Shown here in pieces: positions 54,617-62,524 of a DNA stretch of 64,000 nucleotides. Every line of letters begins with the position of its first letter. Within the stretch, counting starts at the first letter, position 1. Source of the DNA: Roseitranquillus sp963776845. GTDB lineage: Bacteria; Pseudomonadota; Alphaproteobacteria; Rhodobacterales; Rhodobacteraceae. The notes below the pieces were generated by a model. It did no database searches. It was not told the origin of the DNA and saw only the letters and a list, made by a program, of their open reading frames with translations. The stretch lies in assembly GCA_963776845.1 (NCBI GenBank), contig CAVZOJ010000003.1, positions 372,001 to 436,000 on the forward strand. Direction: 5' to 3'. Made by a program: the position numbers and the translations under genes.

Positions 54617-56404
54617 TCAGGCAACCGTCGCGCCTGGGGCAGGCTCGGCCGGCTCGGACCATGCGGCAGAATAGGTTCGGGCACGGTCGAGAACGTCACC
54701 CGCCTCTGGCTCGGGCGGCGCCGTGAAGAGCTTTCCGCGCGCCGGACGGGACGTCCATGCGACGAGCAGCGGCGCGCCGATCATGGGGATCGCGACCGGC
54801 AGCGCCCACACGACGACCTCGGGGGCGAGCAGGAACGACAGCACAAGCGCCGCGACACCGGCCAGAACGATCCACCAGGTTGCGCGCCAGGCGACCGAGA
54901 GCGGTACGTTTCCCGCCCCGCGAGGATTTACAGGCCAGCCGCCATCGCTGCCCGATAGTATCTGTGCAACGCCCCGGATCTGGAACATGAGCATCATTGG
55001 CGCGATCAGTGTCGTCATCCCGATCTCGCACAGAACCGACGCGACCATCCGCGCCGATCCTCCAAACTGGCGCCCGGCGCCGAGGATCAGCGCCTTGAGC
55101 AGGATCAGGACCTTCGGCAGCAGGAGCAGCGCGACGACGCCCACTGCAAGGCCGACGGCCTTTGCCGTCTCGTCGCTGGGAAAGACAGGGAACAGCCGAC
55201 CCTCGGGGAAGTAGTTCGGCGGCAGCTCCAGAAGCGCGGACGGGATCGTCGTGACGATCAGAGCGAACCACAGGCACGGCACGACATAGCTGAGGACGCC
55301 CTGAAGCAACGTAAAGCGGCTCCACAGATTGAGGCCGGGCGAACCGAGAAGCCTGATGTATTGCAGGTTGCCCTGGCACCAGCGCCGGTCGCGCTTGGAG
55401 TGCTCCAGCAGATCCTCGGGGCCGCCCTCGTACGAGCCGTCGAGGTCGGGATCGAGGCGGACGTGCCAACCGCGCCGCGCCAGAAGGGCGGCCTCGACAT
55501 AGTCGTGACTCATGATGTGGCCGCCAAAGGGCGGCTTGCCGGACAGCGGCGGCAGGTGGCAACTCTCGGCAAAGGCGCGAACTCGCACGAGTGCGTTGTG
55601 CCCCCAGAATGGGCCGGAATACCCCTGCATCTGCGCGACGCCTCGGGCGAAAATCGGAGAATAGAGGCTCGCGGCAAATTGCATCGCGCGTCCGAATCGG
55701 GAGCGTGCGCTAACCACGCGCGGCAGCGTCTGGAGAAGTCCGAGGTTCGGTTCTGCCTCCATCCGTCGGATCATCTCGAGGATCGTATCGCCTTCCATGA
55801 GGCTGTCGGCGTCGAGTATCAGCGCATAGTCGTAAGCGGCGCCGGAGGTAGAGATGAAGTCCGAAATGTTGCCTGCCTTGCGGCCGACGTTGTTGCGACG
55901 GCGCCGGTAGAACAGCCGACCATCGCCGCGCCGCTCCCGGTGCAGCCGATCGAACCAAAAGGCCTCGCGGCGGGCAAGCGTCTCGTCCTGCGTATCGGAG
56001 AGGACCGCGACATGAATGTCCCCGGCGCCGGCAGCTTCGAGCGAGGCGTCGATCGCCGCGATCCGCGTAAACGTCGCGACCGGATCCTCCTGGTAGATCG
56101 GGACGAGTATGACCGTGCGGCCGGAAATTGGCCGGTCGTCGGGCAGGCGCGGCGGCATTCGCTCGCGGTATGTGAGCCCGACGAGGCCCTGAACGGCACC
56201 CCACGCCAGCCAGAACCCGGTCACTGCAATAAGTCCGCCGCGGAACGCGTCAAGGACTTGCAGTCCGGTTGCCGCGGCGAACTGCAGGAACAGGGCCAGT
56301 GACACGAAAGATGCAACTCCCGCCAAGAGGAGCGCGATCGTGCGCACGGCGATCGTCGCGAAAGACAGCCTGTACCGCATCGAGCTACTCGTTCTGTGCT
56401 CCAC
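54617..56404 (-). CDS. opgH: Glucans biosynthesis glucosyltransferase OpgH
   Basis: Inner-membrane GT2 enzyme that makes the beta-glucan backbone from UDP-glucose. From GTG 56404, 595 residues: two N-terminal helices, a catalytic domain with VLIPIYQEDPVATF-like VILVPIYQEDPVATFTRIAA, DYALILDADSLMEGDTILEM and the QxxRW-type KRDRRWCQGNLQYIRLLG, then more helices. The usual N-terminal cytoplasmic leader appears to be in another frame (56385-56528), so the full gene may be frameshifted near 56385-56404. Confidence 0.9.
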   Translation of the reverse strand: MEHRTSSSMRYRLSFATIAVRTIALLLAGVASFVSLALFLQFAAATGLQVLDAFRGGLIAVTGFWLAWGAVQGLVGLTYRERMPPRLPDDRPISGRTVILVPIYQEDPVATFTRIAAIDASLEAAGAGDIHVAVLSDTQDETLARREAFWFDRLHRERRGDGRLFYRRRRNNVGRKAGNISDFISTSGAAYDYALILDADSLMEGDTILEMIRRMEAEPNLGLLQTLPRVVSARSRFGRAMQFAASLYSPIFARGVAQMQGYSGPFWGHNALVRVRAFAESCHLPPLSGKPPFGGHIMSHDYVEAALLARRGWHVRLDPDLDGSYEGGPEDLLEHSKRDRRWCQGNLQYIRLLGSPGLNLWSRFTLLQGVLSYVVPCLWFALIVTTIPSALLELPPNYFPEGRLFPVFPSDETAKAVGLAVGVVALLLLPKVLILLKALILGAGRQFGGSARMVASVLCEIGMTTLIAPMMLMFQIRGVAQILSGSDGGWPVNPRGAGNVPLSVAWRATWWIVLAGVAALVLSFLLAPEVVVWALPVAIPMIGAPLLVAWTSRPARGKLFTAPPEPEAGDVLDRARTYSAAWSEPAEPAPGATVA

Positions 56405-56528
56405 GAGCGAATAGCTGCCTCAGGAAATGATGCCACGGCCGCTCGTATTGGCGGCGCTCGATGACCTGGTAGGGCATCTCCAGCGGCGCCTCGGGCGGAC
56501 GGAAGTGTTCGTTGTCAGACTCCGTCAC
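56385..56528 (-). CDS. 47-codon frame between opgG and opgH, probable detached OpgH N-terminus
   Basis: GTG 56528 has an excellent ribosome site (TGGAGGA, five bases upstream) and overlaps the opgG stop as GTGA, so it is surely translated. The product contains RPPEAPLEMPYQVIERRQY, then PWHHFLRQLF; a PPEAPL-x-MP block is, as I recall, common at the N-terminus of alphaproteobacterial OpgH. The frame ends 20 bases into the opgH frame. Removing one base would fuse the two. A true separate small protein coupled to opgH is the alternative. Confidence 0.6.
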   Translation of the reverse strand: MTESDNEHFRPPEAPLEMPYQVIERRQYERPWHHFLRQLFARGAQNE

Positions 56529-58126
56529 GAATTCCTCCACTGGTACAACCAGGTTTCCGTAAGTTTCTCATCCTCGGTCTCGAGGTAGGCGACGAGTTCG
56601 GTGGCCGCACCGGCCTCGGGGCTGACGTCGCCGACAAGGCGCCAGACGTCGGCCTCCGGCACATAGAACGCAACCACCGTCTCCTCGTCGACGGTCCCAC
56701 GTGCGGCGCTGATGTGGGGCAGTATCTTGGTGCTGCCTTCGCCATTTGGTAGAGTGCCGCCGCGAAAATCGATGACGAACTTTCGCGCACTCCCATCGTT
56801 GGCGACGCCAGACGGTCCGCCGACGCCGGTCCTCGTCGACACGACGTAGGCAAGGTCCTCGTGGGGATCCGGGGGAAGCATCCCCCAGCGGAGCCGGTAG
56901 TTGAATTCGCGGCTCTCGCCGGCGGCGATATTGCCGCTGGGAACCCAGTAGGCGACGATGTTGTCGTTGATCTCGAGGTCGGTGGGGATCTCGACGAGAC
57001 GCACCGCTCCCTCGCCCCAGTCGCCAACGAAGTCGACGTCGATCGAGGGTCGCAGGTGATAATCTGCACCCGGATCCTCGTAGCTCTCGAAGTCGCGGTC
57101 GCGCTGGTGCAGCCCGAAGCCGGCCGGCGACGTTTCGGCGAAGTAGGAGGTGGCTAGGCTTGGCGGGTTGTTCAGCGAGCGCCACAGTCTATCGCCGTCT
57201 GCCCGCCTTATGATGAGGCCGTCGCTGTCGTGGACCTGCGGCCGATAGTCGTCGAACCGGGCGCGGTTGTTCTCGGCAAAGAGGAACATCGACGTGAGCG
57301 GCGCAACGCCGAGATGCTGGACAGCCGTGCGGAAGAAGAGGCGTGCCGTGACATCGAGCGTCGTCTCGCGGCCCGGGCGAATGACGAAGCGGTAGGCGCC
57401 CGTCACGCTTTCGCTGTCGAGCGCGGCGAATACGGTCACGCTCTCGTCGTGGGGTGCGGGCGGAACGACGAAGAAATCGGTGAAGCGGGGAAACTCCTCG
57501 CCGCGCTCGGTCGCTGTATTGATGGCGAGACCTCGCGCGCTCAGCCCGTACGCGTTACCGCGCCCGAGCGCGCGAAAGTAGCTGGCCCCCTGGAAGCTGA
57601 TCACCTCATCCAGCACGCCGGCCGTGTTCAGGGGGTAGTGCAGGCGGAATCCGGAAATGCCGGGCAAGCTGTCGATCTTCGACCCGAACTCTTCCGCCGC
57701 GTTGAAGTAGCGAAAATCGTCTGGAGAGAATTCCATCGCCTTCGCCTGGCCGTCCACGACCTGGTAGAGCGTGACCGGCTCGCTGAAAAGCCAACCCGGA
57801 TGAAATGCGTGCAACCGAAAGTCGCTGCCGCCTTCTGCGAAGCGCGCATGCTCGGGATCGAACGAGATGAACCGATAGAGTTCGTAGGTGAGGTCGGAGA
57901 GAGGGCCGGAGACCGTTTCCGGTGCCGTGTAGGGCTCCTGCGCCTTCCGGCGCATTGTTTCGCTCAAGACATCGAAGTCGAACGCCTGCCCGCTCCACGC
58001 CTCAGCACCGGCGGCTGACGCAATCGAGAAGGCGGGCAGCATCAGCGCCACGGCCCTTAATAGGTCGCGGCGGCAGAGCTCTGGTAGCAGTGCCGTGTCA
58101 GGTGTTGGGTTCATGGCCATTTTCAT
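56525..58126 (-). CDS. opgG: Periplasmic glucan biosynthesis protein OpgG
   Basis: 533 residues. The N-terminus has a twin-arginine-type signal (CRRDLLRAVALMLPAFSIAS). The mature protein matches OpgG/OpgD: FDFDVLSETMRRKAQEPY, YELYRFISFDPEHARF, AYGLSARGLAINTATERGEE, LTSMFLFAENNRARFDDYRP, and SDGLIIRRADGDRLWRSLNN. Required for branching or release of osmoregulated periplasmic glucans. First gene of the opgGHC operon; its promoter region borders an IS91 remnant. Confidence 0.94.
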   Translation of the reverse strand: MKMAMNPTPDTALLPELCRRDLLRAVALMLPAFSIASAAGAEAWSGQAFDFDVLSETMRRKAQEPYTAPETVSGPLSDLTYELYRFISFDPEHARFAEGGSDFRLHAFHPGWLFSEPVTLYQVVDGQAKAMEFSPDDFRYFNAAEEFGSKIDSLPGISGFRLHYPLNTAGVLDEVISFQGASYFRALGRGNAYGLSARGLAINTATERGEEFPRFTDFFVVPPAPHDESVTVFAALDSESVTGAYRFVIRPGRETTLDVTARLFFRTAVQHLGVAPLTSMFLFAENNRARFDDYRPQVHDSDGLIIRRADGDRLWRSLNNPPSLATSYFAETSPAGFGLHQRDRDFESYEDPGADYHLRPSIDVDFVGDWGEGAVRLVEIPTDLEINDNIVAYWVPSGNIAAGESREFNYRLRWGMLPPDPHEDLAYVVSTRTGVGGPSGVANDGSARKFVIDFRGGTLPNGEGSTKILPHISAARGTVDEETVVAFYVPEADVWRLVGDVSPEAGAATELVAYLETEDEKLTETWLYQWRNS

Positions 58127-58180
58127 TCTTCCACTTCCGAACCCGCCATGGCTGCAGTGGTTCCGACAACTCCTCTACAG

Positions 58181-58196
58181 CGGCGGAACACCGCCG
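58181..58196. repeat. Hairpin in the opgG upstream region
   Basis: CGGCGG-AACA-CCGCCG, 55 bases before the opgG start. It could be a 5'-leader structure affecting opgG expression, or chance in GC-rich DNA. Confidence 0.35.
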
Positions 58197-58214
58197 TTAC
58201 ATCGATTTGAGACC

Positions 58215-58248
58215 GCCTTACATGCTGAAAGATAGTGCACTGTAAGGC
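58215..58248. repeat. Inverted repeat at the IS91 remnant junction
   Basis: GCCTTACA and TGTAAGGC, 18 bases apart, perfect arms. It ends exactly where homology to IS91 transposase copy B stops (58249). It may be an operator for opgG or the trace of a small element. Confidence 0.45.
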
Positions 58249-58743
58249 CATGTGGACATGCGGATGGTGGGTCAGTGCCGAGCCACAGGTGTGCAGGACG
58301 CTGGTCATGCCGATCCGCGCCCCGAGATGGCGGGGGTCGCGGCGGCGATGGTCGTCACCGTCTCCGCCGAGGCGCGGAACAGCAGCCCGTAGACCTCTCG
58401 CTTGTTCCAGTAGGCGATCCGGGCGATCTCCGCCGGCAGGGTGGAGACCACGCGGAAGTACTCCACCGGCAGCAGGTCCTGGGTCCGGGCCGCCATCCAG
58501 TCCCGTGCCGCGGGGGCCGTGACATTTGGGGCAGTGCCGGTTCTTGCACGAGTTGTAGGCAACGTGCTGGTGGCCGCATTTGGAGCACGCGGCGACGTGC
58601 CTGCCGAGCGCCTCCGTGCGGCAGGCCTCGATCGCCGACATGACCTTCAGCTGGCCGAGGCCGACATGCCCCGCATTGGCACGCCGCCACGCGGGCCCGT
58701 GGGTGCGGAAGATGTCGGCAAGCTCCAGCGTCGGCCGGGACAC
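58249..58743 (-). pseudogene. IS91-type Y2 transposase remnant, copy B
   Basis: GTG 58743 starts SRPTLELADIFRTHGPAW, then the zinc-binding CSKCGHQHVAYNSCKNRHCP, then two compensating frameshifts before it returns as GARIGMTSVLHTCGSALTHH and PHVHM (HUH motif). It ends abruptly after that at 58249, so the Y2 tyrosines are missing. The HTCGSAL junction shows the sequence without the palindromic insertion. Confidence 0.85.
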
Positions 58744-58755
58744 CGGCCCGGCCGT

Positions 58756-59645
58756 CTACTCCGGGGCCGGTCTCGGTTCGGCGGCCCGTTTCTGAAGCCG
58801 CTTGAGGCTCTCGTAGGGGCTGACGGTATCGCGGATCGTCCTGGCAGCGACATGGGCGAACCGGGCCGTCGTCGTCAGCTTGGCATGACCGAGCAGCACC
58901 TGGATGACCCGCACATCCGTGCTCGCCTCCAGAAGGTGGGTCGCGAAGCTGTGGCGAAGCGTATGCAGCGTGGCGAACCGCGTAATGCCCGCGACCGACT
59001 TGGCGGCGCTGAAGGCCCGGTTCAGCTGGCGCGGCGAGAGCGGGCTGATCTTCGGCTTGCCGGGGAACAGCCCGCCCGCGGGCCGCGCCTCGCGCCAGCA
59101 GTCCCGCAAGAGCTCCAGGAGCCAGGGAGACAGCATGACCTTTCGGTTCTTGCCGCCCTTGCCCAGTTCGACGTGGATCAGCATCCGGTCACTGTCGATA
59201 TCGCCAACCTTGAGATTGCAGACCTCCGAGGCGCGCAGCCCGCCGCCATAGCTGATGCTGAGCGCGGCCCGGTACTTGAGCCCGGGCCCTGGCGCCGCCG
59301 CCAGCAGGTCGGAGACTTCCTCCACGCTGAGCACCACCGGCAACTTCCGCGGCTGACGCCGGAACTGCATGTGGCGCTTGATGTCCTCGCGGTCGCAGAT
59401 CATCCCGAAGAAGAAGCGAAGCGCGACGATGCGAGCGTTGAACACGTGGGCATGATGCCCGTGTCGCTCATGTGAAGCTGGTAGGCGCGCAGGTCGTCCG
59501 CCGTGGCGTGTCCGGGGATCGCCCCAGAAAAACCCGGCGAAATCCTTGATGCGCGGATATGGGCCTTCTGAGCTTTCTCGCCCAGACCCCGAACGCGCAT
59601 ATCCTCGATCATCCGCTCGCGCAGCGGTGTGGTCGTCTCCTCCAT
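58756..59645 (-). pseudogene. Tyrosine recombinase remnant, copy B
   Basis: ATG 59645 with GGAGG upstream starts MEETTTPLRERMIEDMRVRG; frameshifts disrupt about residues 28-70. The C-terminal 229 residues are open, with catalytic arginine in YGGGLRASEV and HTLRHSFATHLLE, but the nucleophile tyrosine is phenylalanine (LTTTARFAHV where copy C has ARYTHV). The K-V-G-D-I-D-S-D-R junction lacks the palindromic insertion. Confidence 0.85.
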
Positions 59646-59659
59646 GGGAACCTCCGATC

Positions 59660-59686
59660 TGACGATGGAGAAGGTCCCGATCGTCA
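59660..59686. repeat. Leader inverted repeat of IS91-type module, copy B
   Basis: TGACGAT and ATCGTCA in the same layout as copies A and C, directly upstream of the integrase. Two base changes relative to copy C shorten the arms to seven. Confidence 0.55.
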
Positions 59687-59785
59687 GGCCGAGCAGCCCG
59701 ATCGGAGAAGCGCCCCGTTCAGGTCAGCGATAAAGACCGGCAGCAGGCGCCCTGCCGCGAAAGCAGCTTAGCCTATGAACCGAAT

Positions 59786-59805
59786 CCCGACTTGAGGCAG
59801 TCGGG
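59786..59805. repeat. Hairpin between the head-to-head left ends of copies B and C
   Basis: CCCGACT and AGTCGGG around TGAGGC, inside the roughly 50-base spacer separating the two modules. It may belong to an element end or to the ancestral target. Confidence 0.4.
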
Positions 59806-59919
59806 CGGCAACCGGCCGCGAAGAGTGGTAGGACTAAGCCGCTCTCGCGGCATTGTCGCCTGCGGCGGGCGGCGGATGCTGCCCTGACCTCCGCGCTTCT
59901 CTGATCGGCCTTCCCGGAT

Positions 59920-59946
59920 TGACGATTGGGACCTTCTCAATCGTCA
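59920..59946. repeat. Leader inverted repeat of IS91-type module, copy C
   Basis: TGACGATTG and CAATCGTCA, nine bases apart, 14 bases before the integrase GTG. Identical arms to copy A. Confidence 0.6.
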
Positions 59947-59960
59947 GACAGGAGGTTCCC

Positions 59961-60875
59961 GTGAAAGAGGAGAGGACCACGCCGCTGCGCGAGCGGATGA
60001 TCGAGGACATGCGCATTCGTGGCATGGCCGAGAAGACGCAGCAGGCACACATCCGAGGGGTCAAGGACTTCGCGACGTTCCTGAAACGATCGCCGGATAC
60101 GGCGACGCCGGAGGAGCTGCGGGCTTACCAGCTTCACATGACGGACACCGGCGGCTCCACGCCGACGTTCAACGTGCGCATCATCTCGCTGCGGTTCTTC
60201 TTCGGCGTGACCTGCGGGCGCGAGGAGATGAAGCGGTACATGCAGTTCCGCCGGCATCCGCGGAAGTTGCCGGTGGTTCTGAGCGTCGAGGAGGTTGCCG
60301 ATCTGCTCGCCGCGGTTCCCGGCCCGGGCCTGACGTACCGAGCCGCGCTCGGCATCAGCTACGGGGCGGGGCTGCTCGCCTCGGAAGTCTGCAACCTGAA
60401 GGTCACGGACATCGTGCCAGAGGCGCGTCTTCGAAACGACGACAGCGACCGCATGCTGATCCACGTCGACAACGGCAAGGGCGGCAGAGACCGCAAGGCG
60501 ATGCTCTCGCCCCGCCTTCTGGACCTCTTGCGCGATTACTGGAGCGAGTCCCGGCCCGAGGGCTGGCTCTTTCCGGGCAAGCCGAAGATCAACCCGCTGT
60601 CGCCACGCCAGCTCAATCGAGCGTTCACCTCGGCCAAGCACATGGCCGGCATCGCCAAGCCGGCGACGCTGCACACGCTCCGCCACAGCTTCGCCACGCA
60701 CCTGCTCGAGGCCAACACCGACGTGCGGGTGATCCAGGTCCTGCTGGGGCACGCGAAGCTGAGCACGACGGCGCGGTACACCCATGTCGCCACCAAGACG
60801 ATCCGCGACACCGTGAGCCCGTTCGAGCGGCTGAAGCAGCTTCAGGACCAGACCGTCAGGCGCGGCCTCGAGTAG
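59961..60875 (+). CDS. Tyrosine recombinase of the IS91-type module, catalytic arginine missing
   Basis: 304 residues, full length. An N-terminal SAM-like core-binding domain (RGMAEKTQQAHIRGVKDFAT) and catalytic domain with HTLRHSFATHLLE, LLGHAKLSTTAR and tyrosine 273 in RYTHV. At residue 139 the conserved first arginine is leucine (YGAGLLASEV; copy B has GLRASEV), so cleavage should be impaired. Residues 151-159 are a nine-residue insertion (VPEARLRND) encoded by the 28-nt palindrome. GTG 59961 has AGGAGG upstream. Confidence 0.85.
   Translation: MKEERTTPLRERMIEDMRIRGMAEKTQQAHIRGVKDFATFLKRSPDTATPEELRAYQLHMTDTGGSTPTFNVRIISLRFFFGVTCGREEMKRYMQFRRHPRKLPVVLSVEEVADLLAAVPGPGLTYRAALGISYGAGLLASEVCNLKVTDIVPEARLRNDDSDRMLIHVDNGKGGRDRKAMLSPRLLDLLRDYWSESRPEGWLFPGKPKINPLSPRQLNRAFTSAKHMAGIAKPATLHTLRHSFATHLLEANTDVRVIQVLLGHAKLSTTARYTHVATKTIRDTVSPFERLKQLQDQTVRRGLE
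60412..60439. repeat. 28-nt palindromic insertion in integrase copy C
   Basis: Diverged copy of the palindrome perfect at 8359-8388; adds nine codons in frame compared with integrase copy B. It is read here as V-P-E-A-R-L-R-N-D, a different frame from the copy in the transposase. Confidence 0.8.
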
Positions 60876-60888
60876 CGCCCGGGCCGGG

Positions 60889-62112
60889 GTGGTCCGGGCG
60901 AAGCTGGAGATCGCCGACATCTTCCGCGCCCATGGCCCCGCGTGGCGGCGGGCCCATGCCGGTCATGTCGGCCTGACCCAGCTCAAGGTCATGGCGGCGA
61001 TCGAAGCCTGCCGGACGGAGGCGCTCGGCGGTCACGTGGCGGCGTGCGCCAAGTGCAGCCACCGGCACGTCGCATACAACTCGTGCAAGAACCGGCACTG
61101 CCCGAAGTGCCAGGGACCGGCCGCGCGGGACCGGATGGCTGCACGAGCCGAGGATCTGCTGCCGGTCGAGTACTTCCACGTCGTCTTCACCCTGCCGGCG
61201 GAGATCGCCCGCATCGCCTTCTGGAACAAGAAGGCGGTCTACGACCTGCTGTTCCGCGCCTCCGCCGAGACGCTGACCACGATCGCTGCCGATCCGCGGC
61301 ACCTCGGCGCCCGGATCGGCATGACCAGCGTGCTGCACACATCGTGCCGGAGGCGCGCCTTCGACACGACGGGCTCGGCGCTGATCCACCATCCGCATGT
61401 CCACATGATCGTGCGCGGCGGCGGGCTGTGGGCCGACGGCACGAGGTGGATCGCCTGCCGCCCGGGCTTCTTCATTCTGGTCCGGGTGCTGTCGCGGCTG
61501 TTCCGGCGGCTGTTCCTGGAAGGACTGGCGGCGCTGCACGCCGCCGGCAACCTCGCCTTCTTCGGCGACTTGGTGGGGCTGGCAGAGACCGCCGCCTTCG
61601 CCGCCTGGCTCGCGCCGCTGCGCAAGGTCGAATGGGTGGTCTACGCCAAGCCGCCCTTCGGCGGACCGGAAGCCGTTCTGGCCTATCTCAGCCGCTACAC
61701 CCACCGCGTCGCCATCTCGAACAGCCGACTCGTCAGCGCCGACGCCGAGACCGTCGCGTTCCGTTGGAAGGACTACCGGATCAAGAACGGCGACCGCCAG
61801 AAGGTCCTGCGGCTCGCCACCGACGAGTTCATCAGGCGCTTCCTGCTGCACGTCCTGCCGGACGGGTTCCACCGCATCCGGCACTACGGGCTACTCGCCG
61901 GCAATGGCCGCAGGCGCAACATCGAGACCATCCGCGCCCTGCCCGGCGTCGAGCCGGCGGTGGAATCCGATGCCAACGATGCCGACGCAGCCCTCCCGCT
62001 CACCCTCAGGGAACCGTGCCCCGACTGCGGCGGACCGATGCGCATTATCGAGACCTTCAGGCGCGGCGAGCGTCCGAAGACCCGCGCACCTCCGCGGAGG
62101 GCTGCCGCATGA
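60889..62112 (+). CDS. IS91-family Y2 (HUH) transposase, complete
   Basis: 407 residues. An N-terminal zinc-binding region with CAKCSHRHVAYNSCKNRHCP then KC; an HUH motif in HHPHVHMIV near 167-172; the two catalytic tyrosines in YLSRYTHR (265 and 269); a C-terminal CPDCGG and RRGERPKTRAP tail. Acts in single-strand (rolling-circle-like) transposition. Nine residues near 152-160 (CRRRAFDTT) come from a palindromic insertion about ten residues before HUH; whether activity survives is unknown. Fourteen bases after the integrase stop. Confidence 0.92.
   Translation: MVRAKLEIADIFRAHGPAWRRAHAGHVGLTQLKVMAAIEACRTEALGGHVAACAKCSHRHVAYNSCKNRHCPKCQGPAARDRMAARAEDLLPVEYFHVVFTLPAEIARIAFWNKKAVYDLLFRASAETLTTIAADPRHLGARIGMTSVLHTSCRRRAFDTTGSALIHHPHVHMIVRGGGLWADGTRWIACRPGFFILVRVLSRLFRRLFLEGLAALHAAGNLAFFGDLVGLAETAAFAAWLAPLRKVEWVVYAKPPFGGPEAVLAYLSRYTHRVAISNSRLVSADAETVAFRWKDYRIKNGDRQKVLRLATDEFIRRFLLHVLPDGFHRIRHYGLLAGNGRRRNIETIRALPGVEPAVESDANDADAALPLTLREPCPDCGGPMRIIETFRRGERPKTRAPPRRAAA
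61342..61369. repeat. 28-nt palindromic insertion in Y2 transposase copy C
   Basis: Palindrome of the same family; compared with copy B (HTCGSAL) it adds exactly 27 bases in frame, giving HTSCRRRAFDTTGSAL. It lies just before the HUH motif. Confidence 0.85.
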
Positions 62113-62524
62113 TGATAGGGCCATCACCTTCGTCGAACCCGATCCGGATGGAACCAGCGGTCCGGAAATGCCGTGCCTCACGTCCCGCAGTGGCCGTCTC
62201 GACGAACGCGCCCCGACAACAAGACCGGTGGGCCTGCGTCCCGTCGCCGATCCCGCCACGGCACGAGCTCCGTCTGGATCGGAGCCGGCCTCCCGACAAT
62301 CGGCGGCGCACCGGAGCCAGCGACACCCGCGCGCTTTCCCCATAGACCGACGCCAGACCCCCGCGGCTTCGTCCTTCCGAGGTTTGTCAACGCGGGCCGC
62401 ACCCGCCAGCGGCCACCGTCACGCCGCGGCCCGCATCGAAAAACATGGTGTGATTGCGGCGCCGCTCTTCGGGGGCGGACGAGGCCCGGTATGCTGATCT
62501 CATCGAACAGGAGCCGCAGGGAGA

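Larger units (their letters stand above)
58249..59776 (-). mobile_element. Truncated IS91-type module, copy B
   Basis: Integrase followed by Y2 transposase on the - strand, left end near 59776, transposase cut at 58249. Its left end faces that of copy C with about 50 bases between (a head-to-head pair). Neither gene is intact. Copy B lacks the 28-nt palindrome in both genes and thus serves as the reference for that insertion. Confidence 0.75.
59828..62447 (+). mobile_element. IS91-type module with tyrosine integrase, copy C
   Basis: About 2.6 kb: left hairpin (GCCGC at 59838, GCGGC at 59847), leader inverted repeat, integrase, Y2 transposase, and a right end matching copy A (CGCTTTCCCCATAGACC to GCGGCCCGCATCGAAAAAC). 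Some IS91-family elements are known to carry an accessory tyrosine recombinase in this order. Exact ends are estimated from comparison with copies A and B. The right end abuts an IS1111-type element. Confidence 0.75.
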
